From: JALYSX01 sp035544315 | GTDB taxonomy: Bacteria > Vulcanimicrobiota > Vulcanimicrobiia > Vulcanimicrobiales > Vulcanimicrobiaceae | NCBI GenBank assembly: GCA_035544315.1 | Contig: DATKGB010000190.1 | Location: forward strand, 1 to 19,014 | Direction: 5' to 3' | Length of the DNA: 19,014 nucleotides | In this document: positions 1 to 7,593 of the stretch, piece by piece | Numbering within the stretch: the stretch's first letter is position 1 | How the letters are laid out: each line of letters opens with the position of its first letter | Notes under the pieces: generated by a model | The model's input: only the letters and a program-made list of their open reading frames with translations | Told to the model about the DNA's origin: nothing | Databases searched by the model: none | Program-made: the position numbers and the translations under genes

Positions 1-531
1 ATCTTTGCGGCCGTATTCGTCCTATTCGGCGCCGCGTACTACGCCTGGGGGTGGTATAAAGGGCACTTTAAGCATTTCATCCTCGACCGCAACGACATCG
101 CCAATCTCGTTCCGATGCAGCTCTACTATCTCGCCTTGCGCAAGGATCCCCCACAGCACGGGCGCTATAACCCCTTGCAAAAGCTTGCCTATTCGGCCGT
201 CCTGTTCGTGATCGCTCCGCTGATCGCCGTGACGGGCGCGGCCATGCTTCCACTCCCGATGTTTCACCCGCTCGCCAGAATCTTCGTCGGCGGTGTTCTG
301 TTCTGGCACTTCGCTCTCATGAGCGTGCTGTGCGTCTTCGTCGTCGGCCACCTCGTCATGGTCCTGGCCACCGGTTTTATCAAGAACATGAAGCCCATGC
401 TTGCCGGCGACAGCCAACCGCACGGCCGGGCCCTACGCGAGACCGGGCTCGGCACCGGCCGCTGCGTCGATATCCACGTTGGAGGCGCGAGCGCTCGCCT
501 AGATCAGTCGCTGCGACGGCCAACAGGGTAA
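1..531 (+). CDS. Cytochrome b/b6-domain (b561-like) membrane protein, 5' truncated
   Basis: The reading frame is open from base 1 to the TAA at 529-531, so the gene begins outside the window and only about 176 C-terminal residues are seen. It starts inside a membrane helix, continues through a cytoplasmic-type loop, and then has the YNPLQKLAY motif typical of di-haem cytochrome b subunits of the Ni/Fe-hydrogenase/thiosulfate-reductase/b561 superfamily. Two further hydrophobic helices follow; the last contains WHF and GHLVMV, whose histidines are plausible haem ligands. Such subunits pass electrons between the quinone pool and a periplasmic or cytoplasmic oxidoreductase, and the partner would lie upstream, outside the window. 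The usual family end (a GF..NM..M..G stretch) is followed here by about 35 Arg/Gly-rich residues that do not resemble the family. The family assignment is good; the partner and substrate are unknown. Confidence 0.8.
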   Translation: MFAAVFVLFGAAYYAWGWYKGHFKHFILDRNDIANLVPMQLYYLALRKDPPQHGRYNPLQKLAYSAVLFVIAPLIAVTGAAMLPLPMFHPLARIFVGGVLFWHFALMSVLCVFVVGHLVMVLATGFIKNMKPMLAGDSQPHGRALRETGLGTGRCVDIHVGGASARLDQSLRRPTG

Positions 532-595
532 TCGAAAGCAAAGCCAGCGGCTAACAACCGTCCCGGTACGACACGGCGACTCTTATCGAAACGGC

Positions 596-1426
596 TTAAG
601 TCGAATCGCGCAATACTACCGCCGCACGCGAAGCTGCCCGCCCCTTCCCGTCTGAATCGGTTGGCCTGCCGTTACCGTTGACCCGCCGTAGCAAGCCGCT
701 GAACTGTTCGCGCGCGACGTCGTAGCATTCGCAAGAGGCGCCCTCGAGCCCCGGGCGATCGAGAATGGTGATGATTCCGCGGCCGTAGCTGATAAAGCCG
801 GCATTTTGCAACGTGGCCGCAGCGATGGTAACCCCCGACCGCTGCGTTCCGAGCATCATCGCCAAGAACTCGTGAGTCAAGGGAATTTCCGGGGAATGCA
901 CTCGATCGTGGGTCATGAGTAGCCAGCGCGCGCAGCGTTCGTAGACGTTGTGCAAGCGATTACACGCGGCGAGTTGACCGAGCATGTTCACGTACGCTTG
1001 AACGTAGCGATCGAGCAACTGCCGGAATTTTTCACTGACTCGCAAAGACTGGAACAGTTTTGCGTCCATCACGACGGCCATTCCGGGAACTTGGCAGTAA
1101 GACTCATTCGCGGTGGTCGTAGCACCCAACAGCAGCGGAAGGGCTGAAGTGCCTTCTCGCCCGATCGTACCGACTTCGATTTGATGGCCGTCTTTCATCC
1201 GGGTCACCACCGACAGCACACAATCGATAGGAAAATACACGCGCTCGATCAGCTCGTTCGGCTCGTAAATCTGTGCTCGGACGGGCAAATCGACGATGGT
1301 TGCACTCTCGGCCACGGCCGAAGCCTCGGCCTCTTCGAGGCCGGTGAGAATCGCATTCTGCCTTAGAGCCTCTACCGTAACCTCACGGGTCCGGGAGGCC
1401 GACACCGACGATTTCCGTCTTTTCAT
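596..1426 (-). CDS. Crp/Fnr-family transcriptional regulator with helix-turn-helix
   Basis: This 276-residue protein has a cyclic-nucleotide-binding-like beta-roll (about residues 26-140), a long dimerisation helix and a C-terminal winged helix (about residues 170-240). The region around LTHEFLAMMLGTQRSGVTIA fits the helix-turn-helix of the Crp subfamily common in soil Proteobacteria. I see no Fnr-type four-cysteine iron-sulfur motif. The canonical Crp cAMP-pocket motif is also not obvious, so the ligand is unknown and may be absent. The ATG at 1426 is the only good in-frame start before the beta-roll, but its upstream ribosome site is weak. The last 30 residues are Arg/Ser-rich and probably disordered. 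It is divergent from the STAS gene across a 163-bp spacer containing a dyad that could be its operator. It converges on the cytochrome b gene. Confidence 0.88.
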   Translation of the reverse strand: MKRRKSSVSASRTREVTVEALRQNAILTGLEEAEASAVAESATIVDLPVRAQIYEPNELIERVYFPIDCVLSVVTRMKDGHQIEVGTIGREGTSALPLLLGATTTANESYCQVPGMAVVMDAKLFQSLRVSEKFRQLLDRYVQAYVNMLGQLAACNRLHNVYERCARWLLMTHDRVHSPEIPLTHEFLAMMLGTQRSGVTIAAATLQNAGFISYGRGIITILDRPGLEGASCECYDVAREQFSGLLRRVNGNGRPTDSDGKGRAASRAAVVLRDST

Positions 1427-1504
1427 TCAGGTTCCAGCACCCTTCTGGGAGGGTTTCAGGCGGAAAACCTTTGAGGCTGGAAGGGGGGATTCCTTGTGCA
1501 GAAC

Positions 1505-1523
1505 CTCGAGGCCGGCCCTCGAT
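1505..1523. promoter_or_regulatory. Perfect dyad in the divergent Crp/STAS spacer, possible operator
   Basis: TCGAGG at 1506-1511 and CCTCGA at 1517-1522 are exact reverse complements separated by 5 bases. The site lies between the two divergent start codons, 80 bp from the regulator ATG and 67 bp from the STAS ATG. Its size and symmetry suit a dimeric Crp-type regulator, although it does not match the classical TGTGA-N6-TCACA consensus. The operator role is inferred; it could also be a GC-rich chance palindrome. A TTAAAAT at about 1543-1549 could serve as a -10 element for the STAS gene, but I see no convincing -35. Confidence 0.3.
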
Positions 1524-1589
1524 CCGGTCCCATGCTCTGAGGTTAAAATCGCGCAGACGGCCGTTAGCAAGCCGTGGTACGCTCGCCTC

Positions 1590-1937
1590 ATGATAAATGT
1601 CCACGTGCTCTCATTCCACGGCGAGTTGGACATTGCGCGTAAATCGCACATCGAGCAGGAACTCGATCGAATTAACCTTTGCGGCCCGGAACCGGTCGCG
1701 ATCCTCGATTTGACCGACGTACCCTACCTCGATTCAACCTTTCTCAATGCGCTGGCTCGTGCCGAACATCACAAGGTCTCCGGCGCCCGGATATGCATCG
1801 TCGCGAATAAGCGCATCGGGCGCATGTTCGAGATTACGGCGTTCGACCGCGTGTTTTCAGTTTTCAACGACGTCTTTTCAGCTCGTCGTTTTGCAGAGGC
1901 GACCGCGTACACCATGCCGGTTTGGCAGCAAGGCTAA
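1590..1937 (+). CDS. STAS-domain protein (anti-sigma-factor antagonist-like)
   Basis: This is a single 115-residue STAS domain. Residues 1-20 form the first strand pair (HVLSFHGELDIA), and the core motif is VAILDLTDVPYLDSTFLNAL, in which the Ser of LDS sits where SpoIIAA-type antagonists are phosphorylated. Members of this family bind anti-sigma kinases or act in stressosome-like partner switching. No kinase or sigma factor is present in this window, so the partner is unknown. I chose the ATG at 1590; the frame is open upstream to 1296, but that part lies antisense to the regulator gene and does not look like protein. No clear Shine-Dalgarno precedes the ATG. The gene ends 6 bp before the convergent DUF805 gene. 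Confidence 0.82.
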   Translation: MINVHVLSFHGELDIARKSHIEQELDRINLCGPEPVAILDLTDVPYLDSTFLNALARAEHHKVSGARICIVANKRIGRMFEITAFDRVFSVFNDVFSARRFAEATAYTMPVWQQG

Positions 1938-1943
1938 ATCGGG

Positions 1944-3341
1944 CTAAGGCCGCGCGCGCTCCTGTTTTACGTCCGCGCTCGCTTCGGACAGGCGCTTTAT
2001 GTGTTCGAGCACGCGCATGTGAATGCGATGGATGATCGCGTCGGCGTAGACCGCCCAGTACGACGCCGGCCAAAGGTGGTGCTGGTACCACGTCGTCCCG
2101 ATGAGCCTGGTGCGGCCACCGGGCAGCGCCTCAAGCCTAAACTCGCCGTGGCGCGAAATCATGTAGCCGTGCAAATGACTGGTCTGGAGTCCTGGATAGG
2201 GGCTTAGTTCTCGCATCGGTTCGGCACTGTGCGCCACGCGAAATGCCAACCGCGTCCCGGGCTCCCATGCCGTAATCGGTTCCACAAAGTTGCCCGTCGA
2301 AAACTCACAGTACCTGATTGCGCCCACCCCAGAGCCAATGATTTTCGCACGTTCGGGATAGGCAACCCCCAACAGAAAAATCGTTTCAGTGGGCGGAGGC
2401 AGATCCGGAAAGCGTACGACGTTTCGCCACACGGTCATCGGTGGTGCGTCGATAACGACTTCGGACGTCACGGCATATGTCGGCGCCTGCCGCGGAATAA
2501 CCGCTTCGGCTCCCATCACCATCGGCGCGATCAGCACGAGGACGAGGAGCGTGGCTCCATCCATCCGCGCGCTAAGATGTCGATTCTGAACCGAATGCCC
2601 GAACACCGCGCCGATCGCGGCTAACGCGAGCGCCAGCGGCGCCGCCATTGCGATGCAGATCGCTCCCTCGAGCGCGACGGCAAGCAACGCCAGCACCGTT
2701 AGTCCGACCGAAAGCAGCGCAATACCAAAACTCTCGTAAAGCTTGCGTCGACGATGCACGCCGTAGAGATAGGCCGCAAGCGCGCCTTGAGAAAATGGGA
2801 TTGCCGCGAAGAGTCCCCACCCGTAACTATCCAATGCCCGCGTGCCCAGCGCAACAAGCGCGACGGACAAAACGGCCGACGAAACGACCGCTAGCGTAGC
2901 GGCACCGAGCGAATCCGAAGGAACGATGCGCGCAAGCCACCGAGGGGCTCGGTTCGATTCGTCCTCGGGATGCTCGGGCCAGATTGCAGCCATCGCAAAC
3001 GAAATGATATTTGCGATTGGCACGAAGAAGAGTACGACCGCCCAGGGTGGCCATCCGATCGCCCGGAAGCGCTTGAGGGTGATCGCGAGCCCGACCCAAG
3101 CGAATGGAATAGCAACCGCCAGCATTGAGGCGACGAAGATCTCATCGCTCTGCGTCATCCTGCTTAATGGAACCGGAACGCCGAGGGGCACCAGGTAGTT
3201 AAGCGGCGACCACTCATGATGAAAAACCAACCTTGCCAGACAGAGATCGACGACGTGCTTAAGAAGTACTCCGCACAAAGCAACGCCGATGTACCCCCGA
3301 CGGCTAATCGTTCCCGAAAAGCTAAACAGCATTTGAAGCAT
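1944..3341 (-). CDS. DUF805 membrane domain fused to SRPBCC (START-like) domain
   Basis: This 465-residue protein has two parts. Residues 1-125 match DUF805: an LFSFSGTISRRGYIG start, then hydrophobic helices near 18-38, 68-90 and 98-120. More helices follow near 147-168, 175-195, 205-247 and 262-281. Residues about 288-455 form an SRPBCC/polyketide-cyclase-like domain that begins with a typical strand (TSEVVIDAPPMTVWRNVVRF). This domain contains the motifs GVGAIRYCEFSTG, EPITAWEPGTRLAF and TRLIGTTWY, and it probably faces one side of the membrane as a hydrophobic-ligand binder. The substrate is unknown. The gene starts with ATG 14 bp after the epimerase stop on the same strand, so the two are likely co-transcribed. 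The fold assignments are good; the function is open. Confidence 0.8.
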   Translation of the reverse strand: MLQMLFSFSGTISRRGYIGVALCGVLLKHVVDLCLARLVFHHEWSPLNYLVPLGVPVPLSRMTQSDEIFVASMLAVAIPFAWVGLAITLKRFRAIGWPPWAVVLFFVPIANIISFAMAAIWPEHPEDESNRAPRWLARIVPSDSLGAATLAVVSSAVLSVALVALGTRALDSYGWGLFAAIPFSQGALAAYLYGVHRRRKLYESFGIALLSVGLTVLALLAVALEGAICIAMAAPLALALAAIGAVFGHSVQNRHLSARMDGATLLVLVLIAPMVMGAEAVIPRQAPTYAVTSEVVIDAPPMTVWRNVVRFPDLPPPTETIFLLGVAYPERAKIIGSGVGAIRYCEFSTGNFVEPITAWEPGTRLAFRVAHSAEPMRELSPYPGLQTSHLHGYMISRHGEFRLEALPGGRTRLIGTTWYQHHLWPASYWAVYADAIIHRIHMRVLEHIKRLSEASADVKQERARP

Positions 3342-3355
3342 CTACAGGGACTGCG

Positions 3356-4339
3356 TCATAATCCGCATCCAATCTTCTCTCCCGCGCCAGGCGTGCCAGT
3401 ACGACTCGCCGTCAGATCGTTCGCAGCCTCCAGCCAACGTGGAAAGGCGAAGACAAAACCGTTGGCGAGTAGTCGACCCGGTACGACGCGACGGCTCTTG
3501 AGGATTAGCTCGGTTTCGGTTCCCATGAGAAACGCGCCGACCTCGAGCATCCAATTCGTCGCCGGGAGGCCAACTGGTGCGCCGACGGCTCGACGCAGGT
3601 CGGCCATGAACTCGGCCTGCGGCAGTGGGTTGGGTGAAGCAACGTTGACGACCCCGGCGATTTCCTCGCGTTCGATCAGCCAATCGAGGGCGCCGACGAA
3701 ATCGCGCTCGTGAATCCACGAAACGTATTGGCGGCCGCTGCCCGCCTTGCCGCCCAAACCGCGACGCACGATCGTACGTAAGGTATCGAAGATTCCACCC
3801 GTATCCGAGCTCATGATCATTGCGGAGCGCAGCAAAACCTTGCGCGTACGCGGCGTCGGCGCAGCGTTGCACGCTTCTTCCCACGCACGGGCGACCTCGA
3901 CGCTGAACTTCCAGGTTTCCGGAACGCCGGGCTCGTCACCGCCGATGACGCCGGTCGCTTCGTCGTTGGGCACGTCGGTTCGATCCGCATAGATCGTTGC
4001 CGTCGACGATTGGAGCCACAGGCGCGGCGCCCGCACGGCCTTCGCGATTGCATCGCCGATCGCGCGCGTGGATTCGATGCGCGAGTCCAGGATCTCACGG
4101 CGGTTCCGCGCGGTATAGCGACAGTTCACGCTTCTGCCCGCCAGATTGATCACGACATCGGCGCCGTCGACGTGCGAAGCCCAAGGGCCGACGCTGCGCC
4201 CGTCCCATTCCGCGGTTTGCCAGGGAACCTGCGCGTCGCCCCGACTGAGCACCACGACGTCGTCACCTCGCGCATGGAACTCGCGCGCTAACACCGTTCC
4301 AACCTGACCGGAACCACCGGCAAGTACGATCCGCCTCAC
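3356..4339 (-). CDS. TIGR01777-family SDR epimerase (SDR39U1/YfcH-like)
   Basis: This 327-residue protein has an N-terminal Rossmann fold with the NAD(P)-binding motif GGSGQVG at residues 8-14. An LAGRSVNCRYT segment is characteristic of the TIGR01777 epimerase-like group, and SSTATIYADR is the expected middle region. A C-terminal DUF1731-like segment includes the conserved run ELILKSRRVVPGRLLANGF. E. coli YfcH and human SDR39U1 belong to this family, whose reaction is not established. The start is GTG at 4339, which begins directly with the first beta strand; no strong ribosome site is visible. The gene lies between the interrupted LolA-like gene and the DUF805-SRPBCC gene, all on the minus strand. 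In other bacteria this epimerase is found fused to an SRPBCC domain, which gives meaning to its downstream neighbour. Confidence 0.9.
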   Translation of the reverse strand: MRRIVLAGGSGQVGTVLAREFHARGDDVVVLSRGDAQVPWQTAEWDGRSVGPWASHVDGADVVINLAGRSVNCRYTARNRREILDSRIESTRAIGDAIAKAVRAPRLWLQSSTATIYADRTDVPNDEATGVIGGDEPGVPETWKFSVEVARAWEEACNAAPTPRTRKVLLRSAMIMSSDTGGIFDTLRTIVRRGLGGKAGSGRQYVSWIHERDFVGALDWLIEREEIAGVVNVASPNPLPQAEFMADLRRAVGAPVGLPATNWMLEVGAFLMGTETELILKSRRVVPGRLLANGFVFAFPRWLEAANDLTASRTGTPGAGEKIGCGL

Positions 4340-4401
4340 ATATCTATCTTACGGCGTCAGTTCGCCGCGACTTGCCGCCAGAAGTCGTAACGCTTCAATC
4401 C

Positions 4402-4599
4402 TTAGAAAGCGATCACCGGAGCGGGGTCGGGTGGCGGAGCGACGTCGAGTGCTGTGGGCGTAAAGATCGATTCGTCGACGGCTACGTTGAGTTGAAGGCT
4501 CGAGACCAGCATATCGGACGTCGCGACCTCGGAGACCTCGCGCTTCCACACCGTGTACATCTTCCGCGTGCCGTCAATGCTTTTCAGACCGGCGGGAAC
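4402..4599 (-). pseudogene. In-frame C-terminal continuation of the LolA-like gene after an internal TAG
   Basis: The minus-strand frame of the 181-residue exported protein stops at TAG (4600-4602) but then stays open for 65 codons to TAA at 4402-4404. The translated piece looks like real protein: it includes LKSIDGTRKMYTVWKREVS and NVAVDESIFTP, alternating strands of the kind that end LolA/outer-membrane-lipoprotein-sorting-like domains (a D..IF.P ending is typical). Its codons have the G/C-rich third positions of the neighbouring genes. The alternative frames contain several stops. I read this as the severed C-terminus of the same gene, which would be 247 codons long if intact. A separate start at the internal ATG (4560) has no ribosome site and would give only half a fold. 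Confidence 0.72.
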
Positions 4600-5145
4600 C
4601 TAGGTCGAGATGCCGTCGACAACGACCGACGTGACCTCGCCGGTCTCCCTCCGGACCGCCAACAGCACCGCCGGCTCGCTGGGTATGTGCAACGAAACGA
4701 GCACGGTATCGCTGCGTAGCGCCGTCCCCGTTACGTCGATATCGGCAACCATCGTGGCCGGATAGGCGGAAAAGGCATTGCACAGCAACAGGCTTTGTGT
4801 GAACGCGTCGGCGGCCAAGTCTCCCGGGAGGCCCCGCGCTAGGCCAGCGTGCGAAACGCGCGCGTATCCCTGGCCGCTGGTAACCACGAACGGCCGACCA
4901 CTGTCAATGCCAGTATCGTATTGGACAAAGCGTTCGGGTTCGCAGATTTCGTCAAACGTGCTTTGCTGACCGATCCGTCCCTTGACGCGAATCGTTTCAA
5001 TGTGGCCGTCACCCAGCGTCCAGCCAAGATACGCGCGAACCTTGGCCATTACGGCATCGGCTGTCGTATCGGCGCGCACGGGAAGCGACCCCGCGCCCAC
5101 GCACCAGAGGGCCATCGCAAACGACGCCAGCCGGACACGCATCAT
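4600..5145 (-). CDS. Exported LolA-like (outer-membrane-lipoprotein-sorting-like) protein, truncated by internal amber codon
   Basis: The protein as read is 181 residues long. It opens with a signal peptide (basic MMRVR, hydrophobic core to about residue 20, cleavage near VRA-D at 24-26). A domain of alternating strands follows, beginning at GDGHIETIRVKGRIG and including EPERFVQYDTGIDSGRPFVV, LHIPSEPAVLLAVRRETGEV and VVVDGIST. This is the pattern of half-barrel LolA/LppX-like folds that bind lipid-like ligands in the periplasm. The fold call comes from pattern and is not certain. The frame meets TAG at 4600-4602, just where a further strand should follow, and resumes in frame afterwards (4402-4599). 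The start overlaps the ABC-F stop as ATGA, so the two are translationally coupled; the start could equally be the second ATG, at 5142. If the stop is real, the product probably misfolds. Confidence 0.7.
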   Translation of the reverse strand: MMRVRLASFAMALWCVGAGSLPVRADTTADAVMAKVRAYLGWTLGDGHIETIRVKGRIGQQSTFDEICEPERFVQYDTGIDSGRPFVVTSGQGYARVSHAGLARGLPGDLAADAFTQSLLLCNAFSAYPATMVADIDVTGTALRSDTVLVSLHIPSEPAVLLAVRRETGEVTSVVVDGIST

Positions 5146-6977
5146 ACGAACGTCTCATCGCTGCCGGCAAGCGCTTCGAGTTCGTCGTGTGCTTTTTCCC
5201 AGTGCGCGACGGTCGCCTCGCTCTTAGTCATGAGTTCCTCAAGTTCGGCCTGCAAGGCTTTCACGCGGGCGTGGTCCTCGTACAACTCGGTCGTTGCGAA
5301 CAAAGCATCGATCTCGATCCGGCGTGCATCGATGCGGCCGATCTCGCGTTCCAAACGTTCCACTTTCGTGCGCAAGGTCGATATGATCTTCAGCGGCGTC
5401 ATGCGCGATGACCTGCCCTTGCTGCTCTCGCGAACGCCCGCGCGCGCGGCGGCCTCGCGTTTGCGCTGGGTGCTTTCATAAGCAGCGTAGCCGCCCTCGA
5501 TGACGCCCCAGGCGCCATCGTCGATCCATAACACTCGGTCGCACAAGCGATCGAGCAGATAGCGGTCGTGGGAAACCAGGACGATCGCTCCCTCGTACTC
5601 GCTCAAGACCGATTCGAGCGCCTCGCGGCTGTCGATGTCCAGGTCGTTGGTCGGCTCGTCGAGCAATAGAAGATCGCACTTGCACGCCATCAGTCTGGCC
5701 AGCATGATGCGCCGCCGTTCGCCTCCCGAGAACGCGTTCACGCGCTTATCGCCGGCTTCACCCGAGATCCGCATCCGTCCCAACAGCGACCGCGCCTCTT
5801 CGTCGCTCACCGTTCCCGACGAGAGGACCGATTCCACGGCCGTATCGTCGAGGTTGAGTTGTTCCTGAGCGGTCTGCGTGAAGTACCCAGCGCGCACCGC
5901 CGGATTGTAGCGAACGGTTCCCGCGTCGGGCATCATCTCTTGAGCCAGAATGCGCAGCAGCGTCGATTTGCCCGACCCGTTGGGACCGACGATCGCCAAA
6001 CGCGAACCCTGCTCGACATTGAACGTCACGCCGGAAAACAACGGCTGCGCGTAGGCTTTGGACAACCCCTGGGCTTCAAAGGCGAAGGAGGTTGTCGCTC
6101 GGCGCGCGCTGTTCAAACGCACATCGATCGGGCGGGCGGCTCTGGCGGGCGCCGGCGCGACCATCGTCGCTTCAACCCGCGCCAGTTGCTTTTCGCGGCT
6201 TCGGACCCGGCTATAGTTGCTCGATGTCAGCGTAGTGCGCAATCCAGCAATCGTCGCGCGCCGTTTATCGCGTTCGGCCACGAACTGCTCATGCGCTTGC
6301 ACTTCCCCAGCAATCCGCAAATCGCGCTGGCGAACGTATTCACTGTATGCGGGCCGTCCGGGAAAATAGACATGAAAGCGACCGTGGTCCAGCTCCCAAA
6401 CGCGCGTAGCAACCAGATCCAGGAAATAGCGATCGTGCGACACGATGACGTACGCGCGCCGATCGGCGGCGATGTACGATTCCAACCAACGAACGGTAGA
6501 AATATCCAGATGATTGGTCGGCTCGTCGAGGATCAGATAATCCGGATCGTCGATCAGCAGATGCGCGAGCGCGGCTTTGGCGCGTTGACCGCCCGAAAAG
6601 CTCCGCAGCGATCGTCCATAGTCATCCGCCCCAAAACCGAACGCGTCGAGCATCGCGCGCAGCTTCTTGTTCTGCAACGGCCAATCCATATCGGGAACGA
6701 GCGCGAGGGCCGCAGCCACGATTTCCTGGAGGGTCGCCTCGGTCTCGTCCGCTGCGCTTTGGGCCAGATAGCCGAAGCGCGTATCTCGCGAGCGCACGAT
6801 CGAACCCGACACCGGTCGATCGATCCCCGCTAGCATCCGTAGCAGCGACGACTTTCCGGCCCCGTTGGGACCGACCAATCCGATCCGCTCGCCGTCGCTA
6901 AGGACGGCATCGACGCCCGCGAAAATCTCGCGCGCCCCGTAGTGACACTCCAGACCCGCGGTTCGAAACAGCTCCAT
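5142..6977 (-). CDS. ABC-F family ATPase (ribosome-associated, Uup/EttA-like)
   Basis: This 611-residue protein has two nucleotide-binding domains and no membrane segment. The first has Walker A GPNGAGKSS at residues 36-44, signature SFSGGQ at 126-131 and DEPTNHLD at 151-158. The second has GPNGSGKST at 331-339, FSGGERRR and DEPTNDLD. Between them lies an Arg/Lys-rich helical linker (about 215-285), the P-site-tRNA-interaction region in ABC-F proteins. The C-terminal about 80 residues form a charged coiled coil of the Uup/ABCF3 type. These proteins act on stalled or initiating ribosomes or in ribosome assembly; which role applies here cannot be told. The frame is open upstream to 7133, but MELF at 6977 starts the first strand and the longer N-terminus is Arg-rich noise. 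It heads a four-gene minus-strand operon and is divergent from the gene at 7049. Confidence 0.93.
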   Translation of the reverse strand: MELFRTAGLECHYGAREIFAGVDAVLSDGERIGLVGPNGAGKSSLLRMLAGIDRPVSGSIVRSRDTRFGYLAQSAADETEATLQEIVAAALALVPDMDWPLQNKKLRAMLDAFGFGADDYGRSLRSFSGGQRAKAALAHLLIDDPDYLILDEPTNHLDISTVRWLESYIAADRRAYVIVSHDRYFLDLVATRVWELDHGRFHVYFPGRPAYSEYVRQRDLRIAGEVQAHEQFVAERDKRRATIAGLRTTLTSSNYSRVRSREKQLARVEATMVAPAPARAARPIDVRLNSARRATTSFAFEAQGLSKAYAQPLFSGVTFNVEQGSRLAIVGPNGSGKSTLLRILAQEMMPDAGTVRYNPAVRAGYFTQTAQEQLNLDDTAVESVLSSGTVSDEEARSLLGRMRISGEAGDKRVNAFSGGERRRIMLARLMACKCDLLLLDEPTNDLDIDSREALESVLSEYEGAIVLVSHDRYLLDRLCDRVLWIDDGAWGVIEGGYAAYESTQRKREAAARAGVRESSKGRSSRMTPLKIISTLRTKVERLEREIGRIDARRIEIDALFATTELYEDHARVKALQAELEELMTKSEATVAHWEKAHDELEALAGSDETFV

Positions 6978-7048
6978 GCGTTGCCGACGCTTCGGGAGGC
7001 GCCACCCACGCCCCCTTGAACAGCATCTCCAACCTGTTAGAGGAGTAT

Positions 7049-7552
7049 ATGCAAAGCTATTCCGATTCCATTCGCGACGGCAATTTGCCGGTGGGCATCC
7101 TCGGCGGCCTGGTCGCTGCGGTTGTCGCGGCAATTGTCTGGGCGGCCGTCACCGCTGCGAGCAGCTACCAAATCGGGTTTATGGCGATCGGGGTCGGCTT
7201 TCTGGTCGCCTATGCCGTGCGCTTGTGCGGGCGCGGCCACGGCCAGGCGTACGCCATTTCGGCGGCCATTCTCTCCCTGCTGGGCTGTGCCTTGGGCGAC
7301 TTTCTCGCCGGCTGTGCGATGGTCGCTAAGGACCAACATGCCCCGATAATTTCGACCGTCGTTGCGCTAGCGCCACACTTCTTCGAGGTGATTTCGGCGG
7401 GATTTAACTTTATGACCGTGGTGTTTTATGCGATCGGTGCCTATTTTGGGTATCGATACGCGACGATTCCGCTGCGCAGCCTTCCCCAACGGATTACCGC
7501 CCCCGGCCCACCCGTCGATCCAAGCGAACCAGACGAGCCGGCCGCATCGTAA
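7049..7552 (+). CDS. Four-helix membrane protein of unknown function
   Basis: This 167-residue protein has four predicted membrane helices: about residues 17-38 (ILGGLVAAVVAAIVWAAVTA), 43-62 (with a GVGFLVAYAVRL motif), 70-96 and 110-135. It has a short hydrophilic start and a Pro-rich cytoplasmic-type tail. The Gly-rich second helix resembles small, widely distributed conserved hypothetical membrane proteins, but I cannot name a family. The ATG at 7049 is preferred because AGAGGAG lies just upstream; a TTG at 7016 would add 11 residues without any ribosome site. It begins a plus-strand run with msrA (41-bp gap), the deacetylase and doxX. A 71-bp spacer separates it from the divergent ABC-F gene and must hold both promoters. 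Confidence 0.72.
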   Translation: MQSYSDSIRDGNLPVGILGGLVAAVVAAIVWAAVTAASSYQIGFMAIGVGFLVAYAVRLCGRGHGQAYAISAAILSLLGCALGDFLAGCAMVAKDQHAPIISTVVALAPHFFEVISAGFNFMTVVFYAIGAYFGYRYATIPLRSLPQRITAPGPPVDPSEPDEPAAS

Positions 7553-7593
7553 CGAATGCATCCGCCGACCTCTGCCAAGCGTTCTAGAAGTAT

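Noticed and set aside
4349..4549. Separate small minus-strand gene downstream of the interrupted LolA-like gene
   Set aside because: The frame is Arg-rich and out of phase with the coherent tail of the LolA-like protein, which explains the same bases better.
4600..4602. TAG reassigned as a sense codon in this organism
   Set aside because: TAG is the natural stop of intact genes here, including rpsP, rpmF, fabG and the deacetylase, so a genome-wide reassignment does not fit.
5859..6833. Plus-strand open frame (324 residues) antisense to the ABC-F gene
   Set aside because: It lies opposite well-conserved Walker and signature motifs; the composition is shadow-like and no ribosome site is visible.
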